DNA of 64,000 bases. Origin: Actinomycetota bacterium (GTDB lineage Bacteria; Actinomycetota; Actinomycetes; Actinomycetales; Microbacteriaceae). Position 1 is the stretch's first letter; each line of letters opens with the position of its first letter. Positions 44,481 through 52,471 of the stretch are shown one piece after another. Location of the stretch: contig JAUZFP010000094.1 in NCBI GenBank assembly GCA_030838475.1, positions 1 to 64,000 of the forward strand, in the 5' to 3' direction. The notes beneath the pieces were generated by a model, which was not told the DNA's origin, ran no database searches, and worked only from the letters and a program-made list of their open reading frames with translations. Both the position numbers and the translations under genes were made by a program.

Positions 44481-44524
44481 GTCAACCGTAGTTGACGAGA
44501 TTTGGGATGTCAACTTTGGTTGAC
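44481..44524 (-). promoter_or_regulatory. Twin GTCAAC-N4-GTTGAC operators over the HTH promoter
   Basis: Perfect palindromes GTCAAC-CGTA-GTTGAC (44481-44496) and GTCAAC-TTTG-GTTGAC (44509-44524), 28 bases apart centre to centre. On the minus strand the distal one contains the -35 TTGACA and the proximal one contains the -10 TACGGT. The distal site also lies upstream of the divergent ABC operon promoter. Confidence 0.8.
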
Positions 44525-44571
44525 TTTGGACTCATCTTGGTGGGTCGGCGGTCTGGTCTAGGCTCGAAATC

Positions 44572-45498
44572 GTGCCAGAAGCCGTCATCACCGCCTCCTT
44601 GCTGACCAAGAAGTACAAGGACTTTGCGGCGGTTGACGGAATTTCGTTCGAGGTGGCGCCCGGCGAATCGTTCGGACTGCTCGGACCGAACGGGGCGGGA
44701 AAGTCCACCACCATGCGAATGGTCGGCGCGGTGTCGACGCGCACCAGCGGGGACCTGTCGATCCTCGGTCTCGACCCAAACGAACATGGCCCGGAGATTC
44801 GAGCCCAGCTCGGAGTCGTGCCGCAAGCGGACAACCTCGACCAGGAGCTTCGCGTTCGCGACAACCTCATCGTCTATGGCCGGTACTTCGGTATCCCGCG
44901 CCGGCAGGTGGCCAAGCGAGCGGACGAGCTCTTGGAGTTCGCCCAGCTGAGCGACCGGGCGAAGTCCCGGGTCGACGACCTCTCCGGCGGAATGAAGCGG
45001 CGACTCACCATCGCGCGCGCGCTCGTGAATGATCCCCGCATCCTGCTGCTGGATGAGCCCACGACCGGCCTCGATCCGCAGGCCCGGCACATCCTCTGGG
45101 ATCGGCTCTTTCGACTCAAGGAACAGGGAACGACGCTCGTGCTCACGACGCATTACATGGATGAGGCCGAGCAGTTGTGCGATCGCCTGGTCGTGGTCGA
45201 CAAGGGCACGATCATGGCGGAGGGGTCGCCGGCGGCCCTCATCAAGCAATACTCGACCCGCGAAGTCGTCGAGGTTCGCTTCGGTTCGGAGAAGAATGCG
45301 AACGTGGCAAAACAGCTCAAGGGCATCGGTGATCGCGTCGAGGTACTGCCGGATCGCATCCTGATCTACAGCGACAACGGCGAGGCGGAGTTGAGCGAGA
45401 TCATCAGGCGCGGACTCAACCCGATCACGAGTCTCGTGCGCCGCTCGAGCCTCGAGGATGTGTTCCTGCGGCTGACCGGGCGGAGCCTGATCGAATGA
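44572..45498 (+). CDS. DrrA/NodI-type ABC exporter ATPase
   Basis: 308 aa. Walker A GLLGPNGAGKSTTMRM, signature DLSGGMKRRLTIARAL, Walker B ILLLDEPTTGLD, switch His in TTHYMDEAEQ; the C-terminal extension (SSLEDVFLRLTGRSL) is typical of DrrA/NodI. GTG start seven bases after TAGGCT (44559-44564): a leaderless promoter, divergent from the HTH/exporter operon. Works with the two permeases that follow. Confidence 0.93.
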   Translation: MPEAVITASLLTKKYKDFAAVDGISFEVAPGESFGLLGPNGAGKSTTMRMVGAVSTRTSGDLSILGLDPNEHGPEIRAQLGVVPQADNLDQELRVRDNLIVYGRYFGIPRRQVAKRADELLEFAQLSDRAKSRVDDLSGGMKRRLTIARALVNDPRILLLDEPTTGLDPQARHILWDRLFRLKEQGTTLVLTTHYMDEAEQLCDRLVVVDKGTIMAEGSPAALIKQYSTREVVEVRFGSEKNANVAKQLKGIGDRVEVLPDRILIYSDNGEAELSEIIRRGLNPITSLVRRSSLEDVFLRLTGRSLIE

Positions 45499-46307
45499 CC
45501 GCGTCGATCGAACGGCTGACTTCCGCTGGCGAGAAGCCGCGCCGGTGGGGATCGTTCTACGTCGCCGAGCACCGCCTGTACGCCATGCGGGCTTACCTGC
45601 AAACGCTCCTCGTTACGGGTTTCGGCAACCCGCTTCTCTACCTGTTCGGCCTCGGGGTCGGGCTCGCTCGTCTCGTCAACGTGCCCGTCGGAGGCGCCAC
45701 CTACCTCGAATTCGTCGCGCCCGCGCTCCTCGCCTCCGCGGCGGTGACGGTCGCGGGGGAGGAGTTCTCCTACCCCGTGCTGATGGGCTTTAAGTGGAAC
45801 CCGATCTTCTTCGGGATGAATGCCGCGCCGCTCTCGGGTCTCCAGATCGTCAACGGCATGATCATCAGCGTCTTCGTGCGGATGTTTCCGACCGTCGCGA
45901 TCTACTACGCCTTCATGCTGATCTTCGGGGCCGTGCCGCACTGGTCGGGAGTGTTCGACATCCTCGTCGCGGTGCTGGTCGGGATGTCGGTCGGCATCAT
46001 GATCATGGCGTACACGTCGACCATCACCGAGGATCACGGACAGATGGCGATCATCCAGCGCTTCATCCTGATGCCGATGTTCCTGTTCTCCGGCACGTTC
46101 TTCCCCATCACGAACCTACCGATCTACCTTCAATGGATCGGCTGGATCTCGCCGTTGTGGCACGGCACCCAGCTGGGCCGGGTGCTCAGCTACGGCCTGG
46201 TCGAACCCGGGTGGCTCACTCTCGTCCACGTCGTCTACCTGCTGGCGCTCGCCACGACCGGCTGGACTCTGGCTGCTCGGCAGTTTAGAAAGAGGCTGGG
46301 CTCGTGA
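45495..46307 (+). CDS. ABC-2 type permease (first)
   Basis: 270 aa, about six membrane helices. ABC-2/DrrB-like motifs: LYLFGLGVGLARLV, FSYPVLMGFKWNPIFFGM, and MFLFSGTFFPITNLPIYLQWIGWISPLWHGTQLGR, the usual last-but-one extracellular loop. ATG overlaps the ATPase stop (ATGA). It probably pairs with the next permease as a heterodimer. Confidence 0.9.
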   Translation: MTASIERLTSAGEKPRRWGSFYVAEHRLYAMRAYLQTLLVTGFGNPLLYLFGLGVGLARLVNVPVGGATYLEFVAPALLASAAVTVAGEEFSYPVLMGFKWNPIFFGMNAAPLSGLQIVNGMIISVFVRMFPTVAIYYAFMLIFGAVPHWSGVFDILVAVLVGMSVGIMIMAYTSTITEDHGQMAIIQRFILMPMFLFSGTFFPITNLPIYLQWIGWISPLWHGTQLGRVLSYGLVEPGWLTLVHVVYLLALATTGWTLAARQFRKRLGS

Positions 46308-47143
46308 CTGCGACAGTGCCGACGTCCCCGGCGCTGGTGACTGCCCAGTCCCGCAGTCGGTTCCTTGGTGCGATCTACGCGGGCAACTCGCGCGCCATCC
46401 TCGGTCGCGGGCTCCTCGCGACGCGCACGTCAAACTATTGGGTCGTACTCAGCGGATTCTTCGAGCCCGTTCTCTACCTGCTCTCGCTCGGGATCGGTCT
46501 CGGCTCGCTAATCGGCACCGTAACGACGTCGACCGGCCAGCAGGTACCGTACGCCGCATACATCGCGCCGGCACTTCTCGCGGTCTCGGCCATGAACGGG
46601 GCGATCTACGACTCGACCTGGAACGTCTTCTTCAAGATGAACTACGGAAAGTTGTACGAGGGGATGCTCGCCACATCCATCGGTCCTTTTGACGTCGCGC
46701 TGGGCGAGATCGCGTTCGCACTTCTGCGCGGACTCCTCTACGCGGTCGGGTTCATGATCGTGATGCAGGTCTTTGGCCTGAACCTGGCCTGGACCGCGAT
46801 CCTCGCGCTGCCGGCCGTGGTCCTCATCGCCTTCGGTTTCGCAAGCCTCGGGATGGCGATCACCAGTTACATGAAGACGTTCCAGCAGATGGACTGGATC
46901 AACTTCGTTATGCTGCCGATGTTCATCTTCTCGGCCACGTTCTACCCGATCACCGTCTACCCGCCGATCATGCAGTACATCATCGAGGCGCTCCCGCTGT
47001 GGCACGGCGTTGAGCTGATTCGCGGCCTGACCACGGGTGCGCTGAGCTGGGGACTGCTCTGGCACGTGCTGTACTTTGCGGTGATGATCACGATTGGCCT
47101 GATCTTCACCACCAAGCGACTCCGCGCGCTGTTCCTCGCCTGA
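46304..47143 (+). CDS. ABC-2 type permease (second)
   Basis: 279 aa, six or so membrane helices; same family as the gene before: FEPVLYLLSLGIGLGSLIG and MFIFSATFYPITVYPPIMQYIIEALPLWHGVELIRG. GTG start overlaps the upstream stop (GTGA). With the ATPase it makes a three-gene exporter for a drug-like or lipid/polyketide molecule (by family). Its final stop shares a base with the next ATG. Confidence 0.9.
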   Translation: MTATVPTSPALVTAQSRSRFLGAIYAGNSRAILGRGLLATRTSNYWVVLSGFFEPVLYLLSLGIGLGSLIGTVTTSTGQQVPYAAYIAPALLAVSAMNGAIYDSTWNVFFKMNYGKLYEGMLATSIGPFDVALGEIAFALLRGLLYAVGFMIVMQVFGLNLAWTAILALPAVVLIAFGFASLGMAITSYMKTFQQMDWINFVMLPMFIFSATFYPITVYPPIMQYIIEALPLWHGVELIRGLTTGALSWGLLWHVLYFAVMITIGLIFTTKRLRALFLA

Positions 47144-47781
47144 TGGCGAAGCGCAGGCGCTCCCGGCGCAAGCCGCGCCGCGACAGCCGGGTCTGGCTGA
47201 GGGTGCTGGTTCCCGTCGTGCTGCTTCTCGTGGTCGTTGGCGGAGCGTTCGTGTTGCTCCGTCCCGTTGCGGCGCCGCCGCTCGAGCCTCCCTCCATCCC
47301 CGCCTGCCCGGTCGTTCAGAAGGTGACGGTGGGTTCGTACCTAGTGCCGGCCGGTCCGATTGCCGGATTCTGCCAGTCGCAACTCGTGAACGCCGCACAG
47401 GTTCTTCGCGCCGCGCAGTCCTACGGGCTCAGCGTGCACGGCCAGGAGATTGGCGTGATGACGGCGATCGGCGAATCGAGCCTTCGCAATGTCAACTACG
47501 GAGACACCGCCGGACCGGACAGCCGAGGCATCTTCCAGCAGCGCAGCAACTACGGCGAGCTGGCAAATCGCATGGACCCGTATACGGCGGCTCGCGCGTT
47601 CTTCCTGCGGATGCAGGGGATCGTGAGTTGGGAGACCCTGCCGCCGACCGTGGTCGCGCACACAGTGCAGCGCAATGCCGACCCCGACTACTACACGCAG
47701 TACTGGCAGCGGGCGGTCACGATCGTCACCGCGCTCAATCGCACGATCGTGCCCAGCGCCGTGCCGCCGCCCGTGTCGTAG
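47143..47781 (+). CDS. Membrane-anchored lysozyme-like protein
   Basis: 212 aa. Very basic start (MAKRRRSRRKPRRDSR), one membrane helix (~20-42), then an extracellular domain. The stretch GVMTAIGESSLRNVNYGDTAGPDSRGIFQQRSNYG...MDPYTAARAFF resembles the lysozyme/transglycosylase-like modules with ALQESGLRN...GLFQQR found in actinobacterial wall hydrolases; the Glu in GESSL is the likely catalytic residue. The ATG overlaps the exporter stop (TGATG), so it is made with that exporter, which hints at a cell-wall related cargo. No terminator is seen before it. Confidence 0.72.
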   Translation: MAKRRRSRRKPRRDSRVWLRVLVPVVLLLVVVGGAFVLLRPVAAPPLEPPSIPACPVVQKVTVGSYLVPAGPIAGFCQSQLVNAAQVLRAAQSYGLSVHGQEIGVMTAIGESSLRNVNYGDTAGPDSRGIFQQRSNYGELANRMDPYTAARAFFLRMQGIVSWETLPPTVVAHTVQRNADPDYYTQYWQRAVTIVTALNRTIVPSAVPPPVS

Positions 47782-48004
47782 CAGGTCCGTCATCGACAGG
47801 ACAGAGGGGTCTACGCGGGCCTAGCACACGGCAATTCGGCGAAAGTCACGAATTGCTATGAAGATGCCGTTTGTTTACCTGCCGTCTTGTTGCCGTGAAA
47901 GTGGCCGACTCGGCTGATTAATTGCCCGTCCGTAGCTTTCGTGACGAGGAACCGGCCGCCGCCCGATCGGCCACTCCCGAAACCCCGATAGAAAGTGCGC
48001 CACG
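47782..48004. promoter_or_regulatory. Promoter region of the pst/WxL locus
   Basis: Gene-free 223 bases. A perfect palindrome GCAATTCG-(10)-CGAATTGC lies at 47831-47856. About 15 bases further on, GTTTACC and TTGTTGCC (47871-47893) resemble an imperfect direct repeat of the GTTCACC type bound by PhoP in Actinobacteria, but the match is weak. This is where the long operon starting at 48005 should be controlled. Confidence 0.4.
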
Positions 48005-48478
48005 ATGACTGTGCAACCGCGTGTCATTTTCACCAGATTTGCGGGTGTCGAGAATCCGGAGTTGGGCCCATGGTTGGCGCACGTGAGCCGGGTGCTCGGC
48101 AAACGTGCGCCAACCGTGGTGAAAGTGGCCGAACCAAGCGTGTGGCAGCTCGTCTCGGCGAACAATCGGGAGCTCGCGCGAAGCGCCGGGATCTTCGCCG
48201 GATTCAGGGCGGCATCGGATGCGGCGGCCGCGACGGTCGCCAGTCTCGCCTCCGCCATTGTTCGCCCCGTCGTTGACGACGCCCGCGGACTTCAGGGCTG
48301 GTATCTCTCCATCGACGGCGAGCCCGCCGTGGTGTGCTCGCGTTGGTACCTGGCCGATCGAGAACGATCGCAGTCGGTGAGTCTCGCCGTGTCGTCGCTG
48401 AAGGTTGCGGTCTTCGGCGACGGCGCCCGCCTGGCGCCCGATCGCTCGGCTAAGGAGAACAGCCTTCGTGTCCGGTGA
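48005..48478 (+). CDS. Hypothetical protein, first gene of the pst/WxL locus
   Basis: 157 aa, no signal peptide or membrane helix, so cytoplasmic. The central part is Ala-rich and helical (AAATVASLASAIV); towards the C-terminus is QGWYLSIDGEPAVVCSRWYLADRERSQSVSLAVSSLKVAVFG, an alpha/beta stretch that would fit a small sensor or adaptor domain. No family recognised. It overlaps the pstC start by 11 bases and contains the pstC ribosome site (AAGGAG), so it is coupled to the transporter. It may regulate or assemble the complex. Confidence 0.6.
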   Translation: MTVQPRVIFTRFAGVENPELGPWLAHVSRVLGKRAPTVVKVAEPSVWQLVSANNRELARSAGIFAGFRAASDAAAATVASLASAIVRPVVDDARGLQGWYLSIDGEPAVVCSRWYLADRERSQSVSLAVSSLKVAVFGDGARLAPDRSAKENSLRVR

Positions 48479-49481
48479 CCTTCTCGTCGATCAGCCGCGA
48501 ACGCTGACGACAAAGCATGATCGCAGCGACGTCCCGTTCCGCCTCGGCACCCGCTCCGCGAGTTTCGTTGTGCTCGGGATCATGTCCCTCGCGGGGGTAT
48601 TCCTGCTCCTGCAGGGCGGGCAGGCGCTCGGGGCCGACGGTCCCAAGTTTCTGACGACCCAGGCCTGGGACCCCAACTCCGGCGTCTTTGGCATCGCGGC
48701 AGTGCTGCTCGGCACGATCTTTGTCGCGTTAACCGCCATCGTCATCGCGGTACCGCTTGCGACGGGTACCGCGCTGTACATCAGCGAGTACGCGCCGCGC
48801 CAGATCAGGCAGACCCTCATCACGCTTGTTGACCTGATGGCTGCGGTGCCCAGCGTGGTGTACGGGCTGTGGGGGCTGTTTCTTCTCCAGCCGGGGATCC
48901 AGAATGTCTCGCCGGGAATCGTGGATGTCTCGCAGTTTCTCGCGACCTGGTTCGGCTGGATTCCCATCTTTCACGTCGACGGGTTCGACCCGTCGGATCC
49001 GCTCACGACCAAGACGATCTTTACGGCATCCACCTTCGTCGCCGGAATTGTCGTCGCCATGATGGTCGCCCCGATCATCTGCTCCATCATGCGCGAGGTG
49101 TTCACGCAGGCGCCGTTGGGTGAGCGCGAGGGTGCACTCGCGCTCGGCGCGACCCGCTGGGGAATGATTCGAAGTGTCGTGCTCCCCTTCGGACGGGCCG
49201 GCATGATCGGCGGCACAATGCTCGGCCTGGGTCGAGCACTCGGGGAGACGATCGCGGTCTACCTGATCATCAGCCCGATCTTTACGATCCAGCCACACAT
49301 CCTGCAGAGCGGCGCGAACTCGATCTCCGCGCTCATCGCGCTTCGCTACAGCGAGGCATCCCCGTTCGAGATCTCCGCGCTCATGGCGGCCGGGCTCGCC
49401 CTCTTCATCATGACCCTTATCGTCAACTTCGGCGCATCCATCATCATCTCCCGGTCCCGGTCCGGAGCATCGAGCGACTGA
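48468..49481 (+). CDS. pstC: PstC-type phosphate ABC permease
   Basis: 337 aa from GTG 48468, preceded by AAGGAGAAC; the track start at 48405 lies in the upstream gene. Six membrane helices. The ABC-importer EAA loop is GEREGALALGATRWGMIRSVVLPFGRAGMIGG, followed by GLGRALGETIAVYLI, the PstC signature; TGTALYISEYAP and VPSVVYGLWG are typical early blocks. It forms the channel with PstA. Stop and pstA start overlap by one base. Confidence 0.93.
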   Translation: MSGDLLVDQPRTLTTKHDRSDVPFRLGTRSASFVVLGIMSLAGVFLLLQGGQALGADGPKFLTTQAWDPNSGVFGIAAVLLGTIFVALTAIVIAVPLATGTALYISEYAPRQIRQTLITLVDLMAAVPSVVYGLWGLFLLQPGIQNVSPGIVDVSQFLATWFGWIPIFHVDGFDPSDPLTTKTIFTASTFVAGIVVAMMVAPIICSIMREVFTQAPLGEREGALALGATRWGMIRSVVLPFGRAGMIGGTMLGLGRALGETIAVYLIISPIFTIQPHILQSGANSISALIALRYSEASPFEISALMAAGLALFIMTLIVNFGASIIISRSRSGASSD

Positions 49482-50728
49482 TGACGACGACCATTGCGCC
49501 ACCCCCGTCTCCCGCGCCGCCGCAAGAGCTCGGCGAGGGTGAGCTCGTCGAGGTCCGGCGCAGCACCGGGGCGATCCGTCGCTCCGATACCTTCGGCATC
49601 CTCGGCTCGGCGATCGCGGCCGTGTCCCTGTCGGCGTGGCTGATGACCCAGCTGCTCATCTTCCAGGGGATCCTGCCGTTTATCGGGTTCGCCTATGTCT
49701 TCTTCGTGCTGTTTTACGGAATCGTCACGAGGTTCGACGAGTCGGGCATGGCGGTTCGGGATCGTCTGGTCGCGGTTCTGGTGCATTCCCTCGCGATCCT
49801 GCTCTTCATCGCCCTTGGCGCGGTGGTCATCTTCACCTTCGTGAAGGGGTACTCGGCGTTTTGGCACCTCAACTTCTTCACCGCGGACATGAGCGCTGCG
49901 GGTCCGCTCGATCCGCTCACCGACGGTGGGATCCTGCACGCGATCGCCGGGACGCTGATCATGATCACGATGGCCCTGGCCATCAGCATTCCCCTCGGTC
50001 TCGCGACAGCGGTCTACCTCAGCGAATTTCCCGGCAGGTACGCGCGACTGGTTCGAACGGTGGTCGAAGCGATGACCGCCCTCCCCTCGATCGTCGCCGG
50101 TCTGTTCATCTACGCGACAGTCATCCTGACCCTTGGGGTTCCGCGCTCCGGTTTCGCGGCCTCACTCGCAATCACGGTAATGATGCTCCCGATCATCATT
50201 CGCTCGTCCGACGTCGTGCTGCGGCTTGTCCCCGCGGGTCTCAAGGAGGCGTCTCAGGCGCTCGGATCGAACCGCTGGCGCACCGTCTGGAATGTGACAC
50301 TGCCGACCGCCCGCTCCGGACTGACGACCGCCATCATTCTGGGAACCGCGCGCGGGATCGGCGAGACGTCGCCGGTGCTACTCACCGCCGGACTCACGAG
50401 CTTCTTCAATTTCAACCCGTTCTCGGGTCCGATGGTGTCACTGCCACTTGCGACCTTCAGCTTCGTCAAGTCACCGGAGCCCAACTACATCGCGCGGGGG
50501 TTCGGCAGTGCGGCAGTTCTCATGCTGCTGGTGCTCGTGCTGTTCATCATCGCCCGACTGATCGGCGGGCGCGGCCCGGGCGTACTCACCGCGGGCCAGC
50601 TTCGGCGGCGGCTGCAGCAGTCTCGACAGGATGACTACCGCATCCGGGCTCGCGAACTCGGGATGTTCGCCACAACACCGCAATCCGTACGGCCTCGGCG
50701 CCGACGCACCCCGGGCGGAGACTCGTGA
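49481..50728 (+). CDS. pstA: PstA-type phosphate ABC permease
   Basis: 415 aa, longer than usual (~300) because of an N-terminal Pro/Glu segment plus two extra hydrophobic segments before the core (residues ~40-120). The core has IPLGLATAVYLSEFPG, MTALPSIVAGLFIY and the EAA loop GLKEASQALGSNRWRTVWNVTLPTARSGL, then GTARGIGETSPVLLTAG. A basic C-terminal tail follows. The next gene overlaps the stop. Confidence 0.92.
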   Translation: MTTTIAPPPSPAPPQELGEGELVEVRRSTGAIRRSDTFGILGSAIAAVSLSAWLMTQLLIFQGILPFIGFAYVFFVLFYGIVTRFDESGMAVRDRLVAVLVHSLAILLFIALGAVVIFTFVKGYSAFWHLNFFTADMSAAGPLDPLTDGGILHAIAGTLIMITMALAISIPLGLATAVYLSEFPGRYARLVRTVVEAMTALPSIVAGLFIYATVILTLGVPRSGFAASLAITVMMLPIIIRSSDVVLRLVPAGLKEASQALGSNRWRTVWNVTLPTARSGLTTAIILGTARGIGETSPVLLTAGLTSFFNFNPFSGPMVSLPLATFSFVKSPEPNYIARGFGSAAVLMLLVLVLFIIARLIGGRGPGVLTAGQLRRRLQQSRQDDYRIRARELGMFATTPQSVRPRRRRTPGGDS

Positions 50729-52470
50729 TGAGGAGACATGTCGCCGCGGCGACCCTCGCGGCATTGGCGATTATCGGCGTTGTCGGTAGCGGTGTCGGTG
50801 GTGCGCCGGCGGCGGCGAGTCGGACGGACGTCGGTGCCAGCTACGCGACGATCTCCGGCATCGGCTCGACCTGGTCGGCCAACGCCATCCAGCAGTGGGC
50901 CCGAAACGTGCTGAGCAACTACCAGTGGAAGGTCAACTACTCGGATGCCGGGTCCTCGGCCGGGCGCCAGGCGTTTGCCCTCCCGAACGGTGGCGCCGAC
51001 TTCGCCGTCTCCGAGATCCCGTACGCACTGAAGAACAGCGACAGCGTCGATCCGGTGCCGCCGCGGCACTTCGCGTACATGCCGTTCGTCGCCGGTGGCA
51101 CGTCCTTCATGTACAACCTGGTGATCGGCGGCAAGCGGGTCACCAACCTGCGACTCAGTGGTGCAACCGTGTCGAAGATCTTCTCCGACGCGATCACCAA
51201 GTGGAATGACCCCGCGATCGCCGCCGACAATCCCTCCCTCGCCCTTCCGGCCATCCCGATCGTCCCGGTCGTTCGCTCGGACGGGTCGGGTACTTCGGCG
51301 CAGCTGACCGCGTGGATGCGATCACAGTTCCCCGACGTCTATGCTGACCTCTGCCAGAAGGCAGGCAAGCCCGGGGTCGGGGGATCGAGCCTGTGCGGCA
51401 TCACCTCGAACTTTCCCGCGTTGCCGGGATTCAAAGCCCAGTCGGGTTCAAACGGCGTTGCCGGCTACGTCGCGCAGCCGCAGTATGTCGGTTCGATCAC
51501 CTACGTCGAATACTCGTACGCGCTGAATTCGCACTTCCCGGTCGCGAAGATCCTGAACGCCGCCGGCTATTACACCGAGCCGACCGCGGGAAACGTCGCG
51601 GTCGCGCTCCTGAAGGCGCAGATCAACGAGGACCAGAGCTCGACGGACTACCTCACTCAAATTCTCGGTGGCGTCTACACGAACCCGGATCCGCGCACCT
51701 ACCCGCTCTCGTCCTATTCATACATGCTGGTACCCACCGCGCTCGAGTACGGCTTCACCCTGAACAAGGGGAAGACGCTCGCCGCCTTCGCCAACTACTT
51801 CCTCTGCCAGGGACAGCAGGATGCGGACGTGCTGGGTTACTCGGCGCTACCCATCAACCTCGCGCAGGCGGGCCTCGACCAGGTGCTGAAGATACCCGGC
51901 GGCGATCCGACGAGTGTCAACATCGCGAAGTGCAACAACCCGACGTTCTCCTCGGACGGGTCCAACCGGCTTGCGACCACGGCTGCGCAACCCCAGGCGT
52001 GCGACAAGCAGGGCACGACGCAGTGCGCGACGGGGACCGGCGGAGCCGCGAATGTGTCGACCGCGGGCAGCAAGGGCGGTTCCGGATCGTCCGGTTCGTC
52101 CGGCGCCTCGGGCTCTGGCAGCCCGTCGGACGGGAGCTCAGACAGTAGCTCCGGGGGTGGCGGCGTCGCCACCTCGGATGTCTCGTCGGATACCCGGCCG
52201 CTCACCGTCGCCGGCAAGCCGATGACGATTCCGACATCCACGGTGACCGCGACGCCCGGCCTGATGGCGGCCGCGGTGGCCGTGCTGCTGGTGCTCGGTG
52301 CGATCTTCGGCCCGCCCATCAGGTCTCGCCTCCGCCCGCGGGATCGTCCGCGTAGGGGGTCCCCCGAGCGACCCAAACGGCGAGCGGCCGGATTCGCGAT
52401 ACCGAAAATTCACCTGCGGTCCGTACGTAGGGAACGTGCTCCTAGCCCAAGCTCGACGGAAGGCTCCTAG
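50725..52470 (+). CDS. PstS-like substrate-binding protein with C-terminal membrane anchor
   Basis: 581 aa (GTG 50725 or ATG 50728). Signal peptide MRRHVAAATLAALAIIGVVGSGVGGAPAAA; PstS-type domain with GIGSTWSANAIQQW, SDAGSSAGRQAF, ISEIP-like AVSEIPYAL and the phosphate-loop-like VVRSDGSGTSAQLTAWM. Then a Gly/Ser-rich linker (~445-490) and a membrane helix (GLMAAAVAVLLVLGAIFG), with a basic tail. Classical PstS proteins are lipoproteins or soluble, so a C-terminal tether is unusual. First of three such proteins in the operon. Ligand may be phosphate or another oxyanion. Confidence 0.85.
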   Translation: MMRRHVAAATLAALAIIGVVGSGVGGAPAAASRTDVGASYATISGIGSTWSANAIQQWARNVLSNYQWKVNYSDAGSSAGRQAFALPNGGADFAVSEIPYALKNSDSVDPVPPRHFAYMPFVAGGTSFMYNLVIGGKRVTNLRLSGATVSKIFSDAITKWNDPAIAADNPSLALPAIPIVPVVRSDGSGTSAQLTAWMRSQFPDVYADLCQKAGKPGVGGSSLCGITSNFPALPGFKAQSGSNGVAGYVAQPQYVGSITYVEYSYALNSHFPVAKILNAAGYYTEPTAGNVAVALLKAQINEDQSSTDYLTQILGGVYTNPDPRTYPLSSYSYMLVPTALEYGFTLNKGKTLAAFANYFLCQGQQDADVLGYSALPINLAQAGLDQVLKIPGGDPTSVNIAKCNNPTFSSDGSNRLATTAAQPQACDKQGTTQCATGTGGAANVSTAGSKGGSGSSGSSGASGSGSPSDGSSDSSSGGGGVATSDVSSDTRPLTVAGKPMTIPTSTVTATPGLMAAAVAVLLVLGAIFGPPIRSRLRPRDRPRRGSPERPKRRAAGFAIPKIHLRSVRRERAPSPSSTEGS

Positions 52471-52471
52471 C

